From the NCBI GenBank assembly GCA_037903475.1, contig JBAJFG010000019.1:8617001-8681000 (forward strand): a stretch of DNA of 64,000 nt, written 5' to 3'. The first letter of the stretch is position 1; every line of letters starts with the position of its first letter. Below, piece after piece: positions 36,601 to 45,215 of this stretch. Position numbers and translations under genes: made by a program. Under the pieces are notes generated by a model, which did no database searches, was not told the DNA's origin, and worked only from the letters and a program-made list of their open reading frames with translations. Origin of the DNA: Ancylostoma caninum. Its lineage: Eukaryota > Nematoda > Chromadorea > Rhabditida > Ancylostomatidae.

Positions 36601-39600
36601 ACCGAAGTTGTATTCTCGCAGTAATTGACTGGTTTCTTCGCTTTGCGTTGTAGTACAGGTCGTCGGTGTTGGTCGCTGTTTGCCACAATGTCTTGCTGTG
36701 GCTCTTCATTTATTCCAATGTTCGGCACTGCTTCCGGTGGAGATATGGAATGAATTTCGAGCGGAATGAGTCGATTTATTGGCCGCTGAGTACATCTTCC
36801 TGTGCTTGTCTTGAGAACTGCACTTCTTATTTCTCCGTCTTTGCTCTTGACCAGGTCTTGGATGAGTCCCATTGGCCAATGGTCTTTGGAAGTCCTGAGA
36901 TCGTCATCAATTAGTACAACATCACCGACTCGGGGTGGTTGTTTTGCAGACTTGTAGTTGTTGCCGTACAGTACATGACGTTCACGCAATTCGATAAGGT
37001 ATTCTGTCTTCCATTTCTCCCAAAACCTTGCAGTCAGCTTCTCAGCTTCGAGTATGGCCTTTTTTGCATCAATTTGAGTTGAGATTTCTGGATTTGGTTG
37101 GTAGGGAGGATCATCTTGACATTGTTCTTCTTGTGATATAACTTCGGTGCCATGTCTTATGTTCTTATATATGAAGTCGACTGGACGGAGCACTTCGTTG
37201 ATATCATCTTGATTCCCTGTTACTGTCAGTGGTCTGGAGTTGACGACAGATTCGATTTCACATAGAAATGTGGCAAGAATTTCTTCTGTGACTTTCCTTC
37301 TCCCCATTGTCTTTAGCAAAGCTCTTTTCACAGTTCCAACCATCCTTTCCCACGCGCCACCCATCCATGGTGATGCTGGTGGTATGAAATTCCACTGAAT
37401 GTTGTGCTTCGCTAAGAAGAGCGAGAACTCCGAGCTAGGTGACGAATCTTCATGTGAGAGAATCGCTTCGCTTAAGCGGAAGTTCGTGCCATTGTCGCTG
37501 ATTATTTTCAGCGGAACCCCTCTGCGAGCCGTAAATCTCTTGAAGACGAGAAGGAAGCTTCTAGCTGATAGATCTGTGGCTACTTCCAAATGTACCATAC
37601 GAGTTACTAGGCACGTGAACAGGGCGACATATCGCTTTCCATCGTCCTTGCTGGCGTTCTTGATAACCAGTGGGCCCATCATATCCACACCTGTGAAACT
37701 GAATGGCGGTGATTGTGTCACTCTTTCTGGAGGAAGCGGTCCCATACGCGGGTACTTGAATGGGAATGCGTTATGTTTCTGACATATTGCACAATTTCGA
37801 ATGGTTCTTCTGCAGAGAGCCTTGTCTGCCGGTATCCAGAAGTTATTGCGGATAGAATGAACCAACTGGTTGGATCCACAATGTGCAAGATCTCTGTGAA
37901 TTTGTGCTGCGATTCTTTCGTTGAGAAGTCCTCTGCGTGGAAGGTAGATTGGGTTTGCTGCATTGTAGCTCAAACTGGAGTTTTGCAATCGTCCAAATTT
38001 TCTCACCAGCCCACGATCGTCGAGTCTGACATCCTTGTTTTTACAGCTTCTCAGTAGCGACTCGATGTCGGCTTGTTGCTGTTCTTCTCGGATTAGATAA
38101 CGCTCCGCCTGTAGCATTTCCTGAGCATTTGGAATATGGGCGAAGGTCTCGCAGTAGTAAATTGGCGCAATCCTTGATTTGCTGATGTTGCGCACGAACC
38201 TTAGGCTGTAAGCGACAATTCTCTTGATCTTGTCGAAGCTACTTATTTTCTCTGTGGGCCAAATTCTCGCTTTTTTCTGGGCAATTTCGTCGGTTTCCTC
38301 TATTGTGTTAAGAAATGCGTAACATTCCTCTTCCTCCGTCTGAGTTAGCTCTTCAACAGGACTGACTGGCCAGTTTGATTCCGACGAGTTCAGCCATCCG
38401 GGTCCCTTGAACCAGACGTGATTCTGCGCAGCCTCTCGCGAGAGTCCACGTGTTGCGTGATCGGCTACATTTTCTTCCGTTGGAATGTGGTAGAAACGTA
38501 TTTTTTGAATGTTTGCTATACGTTCTCTACCCAGTTGGATCTTCTGCGTCAATTTCGTCACCAGCGATGGTAGTCGTCTCTTGGAATGGATCCATGCCAA
38601 TGCGATGGTCGAATCGCTGAATATATTGATCCTATCATACTTCAATCCACTCTTGGTGATGATGTATTCAGTCATATTCATTCCGATAAAAATGGCCAGC
38701 AGCTCAAGTTTTGGAATTGTTTGAGTTCTGCTAATAGGGGCTACTTTGGATTTGGCGCAGTAGAGTCTCGTGTAGCACCCCTTCTCCGTTTCTGTGGTGA
38801 TGTACGCTACACAGGCGTAGACTCGCTTGGAGCTGTCGACGAAGACGGACAGTGTTCGTTTTGTGCGTCCTTGACGTTGTGTCACTCGTCGTGGCAATGA
38901 GACGGTGAAGTCGATCATACCCTGCTTAATTGACGTCCAGGTTTCGGAATCCTCATCAGAAAGAGGGTCATCCCACCCCAGTTTCTTCTTGTGCAAATCC
39001 TGGAGGAATGTTTTTCCTTCCGTCAGTAGAGGTGTAAGTAGACCTAAGGGGTCAAAGCAGAGACCATTGATTTGGCTGAGAACCGATCGCTTGGTTGCTC
39101 TTTTGTGCGTCTTTGCAGAACATTCTAGAGTTAGTTCGTCGTGATCACTGTCCCATTGTATTCCAAGAACCTTTGCGACGTTAGAAAACGCTCTGTCCGG
39201 TGCCGGAATATTATCGTTGACGAAGGGGCAGTTGGAGAGGTAATCTCTAAGATTCATTCCAACTTTGTTGAATACCTCCTTAGACTCGCGGTATTTTTCG
39301 AGCAATTCTTCTGGAGTGCTTCCTTCGAGTACGACATTGTCCACATAAAGCATATCTGAGATTTCGCAGTATGTAGTGTTGTTGAACGTCTCCAGGTGTT
39401 TGAGGAGAGCTTGATTCAGTATTGCTGGGCCGGCATTGATCCCAAAGGGGACACGGCAGAACCGGTAGTACTTGATGTTGCTGCCTGACGGTGGTTTGGA
39501 ATGGTCTTTCACCCAGAGGAAGCGTGTGGCATCTCTATGATCCATTGGAAGGTGGATCTGTAGAAATGCTTTTTGGATGTCAGCAATCATCGCGTTGTCG

Positions 39601-42239
39601 TATGTGCGAAACTTCATCAAGATGTCGAAAATGCAGGAGGTTAGTGAATAGCCCTGATGTACGACATCGTTTAGGCTCAGTTCTCCTTTAGCATGTGATG
39701 AAGCATCAAACACAATTCTGAGTTGTGTAGATTTTCCTGGTGTCCACACGTGGCGGTGTGGCAGGTAAAATGTGGTTACTCCGTCTCGATCAGGCTCCCG
39801 GATTTCCTCAATGATACCCTGATCGGAATACTCGCGGAGTGCATTGTCGTACAGACCCATTTTTTGCGGGTCCTGCTGGAGAACTCGAAGTAGAGCGTGT
39901 AGACGTTTGATTGCGACGTTGAAATTGTCCTTCAGTTGAGTGACGTTACTTAGGAATGGGAATCCTGCTGTGATTTTGCCATTCGCTATATGAATTGTGC
40001 TTCTGTAGTTGTTCATGAACTGCAGAATTGATTCTTCGTCGTCTTCTTTGTCGATTTTAATTCCAAGCGACTCTAGCTCATACAAGTTTTTAATATCTTG
40101 CTTGTATTCCTCTCTTGCATGGTTAACCACTGGCGTGGCAACTAGAATGGCTCCATTTTCGGTGAGTGTTTGCGACAGTTGCGATTCACTGACGGAGCTA
40201 TTCCCTGAGATGGCATATCCGAAGACGGTAGGTGTGAGAACTAGTCCTGACGGCAGGGTAATGCAAGCTTCGTTCCGCAAGAGGAAGGTATCAATCAGAT
40301 CTTGCCCTAACAGGATGTACGGAGTAATCATTGTGTCTTCCAGTGTAGGCTGAGCTACTCTAATCCTCTGTTTCCTGATAAATTTCCTATCAGCCAAGCT
40401 CAGTTTAGCCGTACTCATTGCGGATGTTAGCGGAGACTTGGTGTGTATCGTGATTCCTTTGATTGCTGTCCCGCTTCTGTTGTTCTTCAAAGTCAGAGAA
40501 ACCTCATTCGAAGGGAAGGTCTCCATTAGACCTCCAAATCCACTGACAGTGAAGCTGGTGTTGTTGATTACAGGGAGACTGAGACTCTTGCTCCTTTCAG
40601 CATTTATGAAGCTTTTCTGAGCACCTGTATCGAAGAAAACAGTGATAGGCTCGTAATCCATCGCATCCATATTGAATGCTAGAGCTGACGCCGTCATGAG
40701 CACGTATTGTTTTTCTGATTCCTTGGAAGGTTTGGCTGTTTCTTGACAAACAATCTCGGCATTTTGAGAAGGCCTTGATCTTCCAGTAGAGAATCGGTGC
40801 GGGATAGGTGTCCGTAATTGAACGGGGCGTGCTGGCACGGCGGTGTTGCTTGTGGGGCGTTCAGCCATGCACAGTGCAGAATGATGATCTCTGCTGCATC
40901 TTGGACATGGTCCAAGGACATTACATTCGCTGGATTTGTGATTGCTGTTGAAGCATTTCCAGCATAGTTTTCGTCTTCCTGCCTCTGTGCGACGTGCTTC
41001 TGGTGTTTTGAAGGAAGGACACTGCATTATGTTGTGAGCAGGACTGCCGCATACACAAAGCGAGCTGGTTTTGTGCCTTTGGTCGGAGTTCCTAAGAGGT
41101 TGCTCAAGTCTGGCATGTCTTGTATATCCTTCTCTCGTATGGTGATGCCTGGGGTGGCTCAAAGTGAAGCGGTCACGAAATGTATCCGTCGTGAGAGCGA
41201 TCGTTTCCTTCATTGAAGTCGCATTTTCGAGGATGTTCAAGATTTCGTCCGTTGCGAATGGTCTGCCTTCTTCCTGTTCTTTGCTCAGAACCTTCTCACT
41301 CATTGCATCAGGAAATTTGGACAAAATGAGCCGTCTCCACATTCTGTTGTTGTCCAGTGGTACTCCGGAGCATTCGATGTGGGTGAGTTTTTCAGTCAGT
41401 GCTGTTAGCGTTTGTCTGCAGCTGACTGCGTTGCTCTGTGCTCGAGGAAGATTCTCGAGTTCTGTGATAAGCAAGTCTGCAATGCATCCTGACTTGTTGA
41501 ATCGTCTGTCTAGGAGCTTGATTGCTTTCTCATAGTTTTCTCCTATCACTGGCATATTACCGAGGAGTGTAGCAGCTGGTCCCTTCAGAGCTTGCCTCAG
41601 GAAAAGGAACTTATCCGTGTTGGTAAGCTGTGGGTTGCTGTGAATGAGTGAGTTATAGATTGTCCAAAATGTTGGGTAGTCTTTGTAACTCCCAGAAAAC
41701 ACGGGCACTTCAAGCTGTGGCAAGCGCATTTTATTTTCAACATGTCGTGTAGATGACATGGTGCTGTCCATGTCAGTGTCCCTAGCTGACATTGTTGTAG
41801 ATGTAGTAGGTCGTGCTTGGATAAGGCTTGATTGTTTTTCCAGCTCTCGAGCCCTGCAATCCAGTCGACCTGTCCATTGGATTGCTATGATCTCAGTCTC
41901 GTTTGCTTCTGTATTGAGGAAAGCATCGAGATCATTCATGAGTCTCTCCCTTTCTGACTGCTCCTTCCTTGCCATGGTGTTGGTCATTGCGACGCCTATC
42001 TGACTCTTCAAGTTTTCAAGCAAAACCGCTAGAGATAGCTTGACCTCATCGATCTCTGCCATCTTTTCTGCGATAAAGATGGTACATTCGGTTGCCGTAG
42101 TTGGGAACTCGAATGGTTGATCGAGTGCTTGCACCTTAGTCTGGAGTGCATTAATGGTTCTGCAGGCCAGTGAGATTCGCGTCTTGAATCCAGCTAGCTC
42201 AGTCATTTTTTCTCTGTTTGACTGATTTCTCGTGATCAT
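34482..42239 (-). CDS. BEL Gag-Pol-Env polyprotein, 2585 aa, single frame
   Basis: Read 42239 to 34482. Gag occupies about residues 1-420, with CCHC-type knuckles at 425-455 (CWKCFNSNH, CPRCSRDHH). An aspartic protease has DTGA near 533. The RT palm has a YVDN box near 963 instead of the usual YVDD. RNase H starts near 1128 (FVDSSKR). The integrase spans about 1440-1650: a zinc-binding HHCC-type region (HRDLAHCGSNQLVH ... CAICQKHN), then D near 1516, DNG near 1577 and E in WMGGAWERM near 1622. The envelope region follows without a stop from about 1880. The protein would drive reverse transcription and integration; Env would be membrane-bound. Having all three units in one frame is unusual, so processing or splicing would be needed to release Env. 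No inactivating change is visible. This is an element of an animal genome and is only described here. Confidence 0.93.
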   Translation of the reverse strand: MITRNQSNREKMTELAGFKTRISLACRTINALQTKVQALDQPFEFPTTATECTIFIAEKMAEIDEVKLSLAVLLENLKSQIGVAMTNTMARKEQSERERLMNDLDAFLNTEANETEIIAIQWTGRLDCRARELEKQSSLIQARPTTSTTMSARDTDMDSTMSSTRHVENKMRLPQLEVPVFSGSYKDYPTFWTIYNSLIHSNPQLTNTDKFLFLRQALKGPAATLLGNMPVIGENYEKAIKLLDRRFNKSGCIADLLITELENLPRAQSNAVSCRQTLTALTEKLTHIECSGVPLDNNRMWRRLILSKFPDAMSEKVLSKEQEEGRPFATDEILNILENATSMKETIALTTDTFRDRFTLSHPRHHHTREGYTRHARLEQPLRNSDQRHKTSSLCVCGSPAHNIMQCPSFKTPEARRTEAGRRKLCWKCFNSNHKSSECNVLGPCPRCSRDHHSALCMAERPTSNTAVPARPVQLRTPIPHRFSTGRSRPSQNAEIVCQETAKPSKESEKQYVLMTASALAFNMDAMDYEPITVFFDTGAQKSFINAERSKSLSLPVINNTSFTVSGFGGLMETFPSNEVSLTLKNNRSGTAIKGITIHTKSPLTSAMSTAKLSLADRKFIRKQRIRVAQPTLEDTMITPYILLGQDLIDTFLLRNEACITLPSGLVLTPTVFGYAISGNSSVSESQLSQTLTENGAILVATPVVNHAREEYKQDIKNLYELESLGIKIDKEDDEESILQFMNNYRSTIHIANGKITAGFPFLSNVTQLKDNFNVAIKRLHALLRVLQQDPQKMGLYDNALREYSDQGIIEEIREPDRDGVTTFYLPHRHVWTPGKSTQLRIVFDASSHAKGELSLNDVVHQGYSLTSCIFDILMKFRTYDNAMIADIQKAFLQIHLPMDHRDATRFLWVKDHSKPPSGSNIKYYRFCRVPFGINAGPAILNQALLKHLETFNNTTYCEISDMLYVDNVVLEGSTPEELLEKYRESKEVFNKVGMNLRDYLSNCPFVNDNIPAPDRAFSNVAKVLGIQWDSDHDELTLECSAKTHKRATKRSVLSQINGLCFDPLGLLTPLLTEGKTFLQDLHKKKLGWDDPLSDEDSETWTSIKQGMIDFTVSLPRRVTQRQGRTKRTLSVFVDSSKRVYACVAYITTETEKGCYTRLYCAKSKVAPISRTQTIPKLELLAIFIGMNMTEYIITKSGLKYDRINIFSDSTIALAWIHSKRRLPSLVTKLTQKIQLGRERIANIQKIRFYHIPTEENVADHATRGLSREAAQNHVWFKGPGWLNSSESNWPVSPVEELTQTEEEECYAFLNTIEETDEIAQKKARIWPTEKISSFDKIKRIVAYSLRFVRNISKSRIAPIYYCETFAHIPNAQEMLQAERYLIREEQQQADIESLLRSCKNKDVRLDDRGLVRKFGRLQNSSLSYNAANPIYLPRRGLLNERIAAQIHRDLAHCGSNQLVHSIRNNFWIPADKALCRRTIRNCAICQKHNAFPFKYPRMGPLPPERVTQSPPFSFTGVDMMGPLVIKNASKDDGKRYVALFTCLVTRMVHLEVATDLSARSFLLVFKRFTARRGVPLKIISDNGTNFRLSEAILSHEDSSPSSEFSLFLAKHNIQWNFIPPASPWMGGAWERMVGTVKRALLKTMGRRKVTEEILATFLCEIESVVNSRPLTVTGNQDDINEVLRPVDFIYKNIRHGTEVISQEEQCQDDPPYQPNPEISTQIDAKKAILEAEKLTARFWEKWKTEYLIELRERHVLYGNNYKSAKQPPRVGDVVLIDDDLRTSKDHWPMGLIQDLVKSKDGEIRSAVLKTSTGRCTQRPINRLIPLEIHSISPPEAVPNIGINEEPQQDIVANSDQHRRPVLQRKAKKPVNYCENTTSVSTTSTKQGTQTVLLTLIACSLLRSTTAAVLKCTESGVQIDSRSISNTTVQSELCINHRDCSTMQSTPRIHQHDLRPHQLINPYVILWRAVGNMSQHIEEITCPEQSICNAIHCTFCPLVLGNPECYPKTTIAVTATLAYIVIAATVVFLKLCRCMRKTSRKSKGDIHSAAQSQIEMMDLSETTRPNHLEVLSIPPNRSRLLFILSILAVTTISAHSCQHTHVLNTEDIICNGIGKSAKCRNTADHTFTMSSFKREVCMKIEHKRDFIGTLHLKLDSIRFKCSSVTHFFTRNVKLQTMSTKRCAQAGSCTQQQCRTTGQASFVPELNKSYKFPGITRCQESCGGIGCGCLLPMPGCLFSCTYAEPADESIYEVFSCASWREVAVLNTRLNVVSGEEIKRNVEIHPQETVQFGKMNITLDFITTPFIPELDRKFVQIMNKVAPDTIIAHQDDIFAIKCLTPQTTRNLTKCRVIDTCSCTAKSVRNDCHCANVNITERMNSVDTRLPLRNSEFRMEADWNTVEVISHSSVAEISISTGVNWTTATMVALTGCEVAASNARGCYNCIQGATVNFTCTSPAKMIAEVICTDNHYATDCGPDTPLTTVVINSNIAHYLSQCSAQCGERKHDLSIGGLLYYHSIWKDDPATAVNKRANYVNLINIPDFTNIAEVITKWWCTSLIAAIAVAVAVTTTVLCGPLLLQKISSLIC

Positions 42240-43069
42240 AGAGTTTTAGGCCAATAACCGCTACTATTTTCTCCTCTATGCGTGAGAAATGCACCTGGCT
42301 GTGAGTGCGCTGGGGTGCAGCTGGCCTTTCTAGCAGCTAGTTGTGCCGTGTGGATGACACGAGAGCTGGACTATTGGGTGGACCAGATAGTCAGCAATGT
42401 CCGCTGTCAGCACTTGATGTAGCTGAGAGCGGGTGGCTCTGGCTCAAGGAGCGGCAGAGACGGTGCTGGGTACCGTAGTACGCGCAGCGGTTGCAGCTGT
42501 CAGTTGGAGTGACAGCTGATTCTTGTGCCTTATGGATGGCACAAAAGCTGGACTATTGGGTAGACCAGATAGTCAGCTAGTTTCCTTGATTTGAACTATT
42601 GGATAGACCAGATAGTCCACAAGGGTTCGCAGTCAGCAATAGGTAGTTGAGCTGGGCGAAATCTGGGTCCTTATGAAGGAGCACCAATCGTCGCTGGGTA
42701 CTGTAGTACGCGCAGCGGATGGGAGCTGTCAGATATGCTGACAGCTACCTGATGTGCCTTTTGGGTTGGCACAAAAGTTGACTATTGGGTAGACCAAATA
42801 GTCAGTGGTTCGCCTGATTTTAAACTATTGGATAAACCAGATAGTTCAAAAGGGAATGCTCGTCAGCACTGATGTAGCTGAGCGAAGCAAGACTGAGTCC
42901 CTGTGAGGGAGCACCGAGTCCTCGCTGAGTACCGTAGTACAAGCAGCGGAATGGAGGCTGTACGCAAGGGTGACAGCCGGCTAATGTGCCTTGTTGAAGG
43001 CACAAAAGCTGAGTTGAGCTACTGGGTAGACCAGGTAGTCAACTAGTCGAGTCGACGAACGAGACGATC
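42240..43069 (-). other. BEL untranslated leader with ~182-238-bp repeats and conserved hairpins
   Basis: Between the 5' LTR and the first ATG lie about four diverged tandem units, each anchored on an imperfect hairpin of the form gactattgg-gtaga-ccagatagtc (42370, 42552, 42780, 43018; variants at 42594 and 42822). Other hairpins recur once per unit: agctgtca/tgacagct (42495, 42724, 42957), gtgcc/ggcac (about 42526, 42755, 42986), and tcctt/aagga (42668, 42898). No obvious primer-binding site starting with TGG directly follows the LTR. Confidence 0.85.
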
Positions 43070-43330
43070 CTAGATCTGAGCATCCAGGGCCTTTTATGCG
43101 AAAGATGTGGGCGTGGTTGCCCTAGATGCTCATATCTGTACAACAGATACCTACTTCAAAGTAATAACCGCCAGGGGTGTCTATACAAGTGCTATCTTAA
43201 GTATGACCTGGCGGTTTACAAGTATCTATCGTAAACAACGGTATCTATCCATGACAGAATGATATATTTCCAGGACAGAATAGAAACAAATGAATAAGGT
43301 TGATATTATTAGAATTAATAATTATCAACA
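43070..43330 (-). repeat. BEL 5' LTR (261 bp)
   Basis: It is apparently identical to the 3' LTR. On the minus strand it reads TGTTGATAATT ... and ends ...GATGCTCAGATCTAG next to the leader. Its outer border touches a 27-bp sequence (43331-43357) that also occurs at 33618-33644 with one mismatch. Confidence 0.93.
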
Positions 43331-43596
43331 GATGCATTTTAATTTGAACAAAGTAGGTTCACATGTATGTGCGCAAATGTGGCTCGAATTGTCACTGAGA
43401 AAAGTCATTGCTAGAATGGCCGGCTGATACTTTCAGAGAAAAGTTCTACCGAAATTGGTGTGAATTTGCCACAAAAGGCTTCAACTAACAAAATTGCTTC
43501 TAACTCCAAAACAAAGCTTAGGGTAGTTGTCAGACAGGTTGCCACTGTCACTGTCACTGAGCACGGAGAGCGCGTTTGTGCTCAGCCAGAGAAAGG

Positions 43597-43626
43597 GTGT
43601 GGCTAACGGTGTCCCGTTAGCCACAC
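43597..43626. repeat. 13-bp perfect inverted repeat, 4-nt loop
   Basis: Arms gtgtggctaacgg (43597-43609) and its exact inverse (43614-43626) enclose tgtc. Confidence 0.9.
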
Positions 43627-44442
43627 ACCTTTTTGGCACGCAGACAGCCAGGAAGGCTCATGCAGAGGGGTGTAATTCTTGAACTGGAATTCTTAAAACC
43701 CTCCAAAATTTCCCCTGGAAGGTTATTTCCTATGCTAATTGAGGACATCTTTGCCAGCGTATTTGGTCCCGATTCAAAAGTGTATCACTTCCCCTTGATT
43801 TATTGAAGTTTTTCGAACCTTTTTCTTTCAAATGGACCATTTAGATGACAGTTTTATTTTGAGTGCTCTGTAGCTGTAATTCTATTAGTTTGTAAAAGTA
43901 GTCGAAACGCGCAATGTTCACATCCTCTAGGTGAGTCGGTGTAGCTGTCAGCAGAAGCACCGTAACACCAATGTATCTATAGGTCATCATTAGCCACGCC
44001 CTTTTTTGGATGAGCCTTAACGCCCCGCCGCTACTGAGGGCTGGCATTGACATCGTAGAAGTGTATGTGAAAATGGCTGAGAAATTGTTCAAAACGTAGA
44101 AACAAGGGTGTTATGTCCGATTGAAAAATCGATGTTGCGCAGATGTCAGCTGGACCTAGAATCAAGTTCTGAGGGGAATCACATACAATACGTGATACTT
44201 TCGGTCACTCCCAACCAGAGTCCCAAGGTGAGAAGTTAAGTGAGAAGTAATAAAAGAAGGCAAATTCAATAATAATGCAAAAACAGCGTTACAATCCCAC
44301 AAAAGGGACTATAAATGGAAACCCATCTCCGTAGCTGCTGTCGTCGATTGGAACCAAAGCAGGCCTGTCCGATAAGCCGCCGACCTCAGGAATGTGAATA
44401 AGAGAAATAGTACATTATAGTACTCCCGTATCATTTGCAAGG

Positions 44443-44575
44443 GTGCAGCGCTTGCACGGTGAGAGGCTCCGCCCACAAATTAACGTGCAGCGCTCGCACG
44501 GTAAGAGGCCCCGCCCATAAAATTAGGTGCAGCGCTCGCACGGTCAGCCCTGAATTTGGAGCGCTCGCACGGTTC
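44443..44575. repeat. ~47-bp tandem repeat containing gcgctcgcacggt
   Basis: Three units of the form gtgcagcgctcgcacggt, then agaggccccgcccataaa-like spacer. A fourth gcgctcgcacggt follows near 44561. The same core occurs at 33108-33120 and 33129-33158 on the other side of the BEL element. Confidence 0.85.
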
Positions 44576-45215
44576 GAGTGTCTGAGCATTTGGTGCTAGC
44601 TATCAAGAAAACCGATCATTAAGAAGACCTTAGAGTTTGTTGTCGCAGTTGCGGGCTCCAGCGCAAGTGGAGCAGTCGAGCCGCGTGCTTGATCTGCCCT
44701 CGAAAAGCGCGCCGCCATCGACGGTTATTGTAGGCGGTGAAAAAATGAAAAAAAGCGCACCCACTATGGCTTTTCTTCGTACCCACTATGGCTTTTCTTC
44801 GTTTGCCTAATCATGTCCTTTGTTGGCTAACTTTTTGAATTTCGTTTATCTAATTTTCTCCACGAATTTTTTCTAATGTCTAATTTTTGGTTCACATTAG
44901 ATTTGAACTGCGTTGACTAGTCGAGCTTACTTCAAATTTTATTTCTCAGATTAATAACTGTAACTACTCATCGCTGTGGATCGGGTTTTGATTCACCCAT
45001 TGCACTCCTTGATTTTTATTCGGTTTTTTCTTCAAAAAGCTTAATATATTATACTTGACTTCGTAGTACTCACATCTAGCTACGGTGTGATTTCCAGATC
45101 TGCTTTATTTCAACCAGTTTTTTCCGGCAATTGGTTTCATACCTGGCAGAATATTAGGACACAGGAACGATATCCTATCGTCTTCGGAGTCTGATTTAGA
45201 ACACTTCGAGATTTA

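Larger units (their letters stand above)
33876..43330 (-). mobile_element. Intact BEL/Pao LTR retroelement with envelope (endogenous retrovirus-like)
   Basis: Two 261-bp LTRs (33876-34136 and 43070-43330) appear identical by eye. They flank a single open frame for Gag-protease-RT-RNase H-integrase-Env and an ~830-nt repeated leader. BEL/Pao is supported by Gag with two adjacent Cys/His knuckles, the RT style, and an integrase with the GVDMMGPL and PPASPWMGGAWERMV blocks. Envelope-bearing BEL elements are known from nematodes (Cer7-like elements in Caenorhabditis, Tas in Ascaris). Identical LTRs and an unbroken frame imply very recent insertion. No canonical 4-6 bp target duplication was recognised, and the inner LTR border does not end in the usual CA. 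Confidence 0.93.
43358..45195. other. Intergenic with small repeats, no gene
   Basis: It holds a 13-bp hairpin (43597-43626), a ~47-bp tandem repeat (44443-44575) and a 23-bp duplication of cacccactatggcttttctt (44758-44802). The minus frame 43841-44092 has no recognisable domain. Confidence 0.5.

Noticed and set aside
34728..42003. Many plus-strand frames of 60-127 codons
   Set aside because: Antisense shadows of the 2585-codon BEL frame on the minus strand.
42300..43069. CRISPR-like array
   Set aside because: Spacers are not unique sequence of equal length; the units are diverged tandem repeats in a retroelement leader of a eukaryote.
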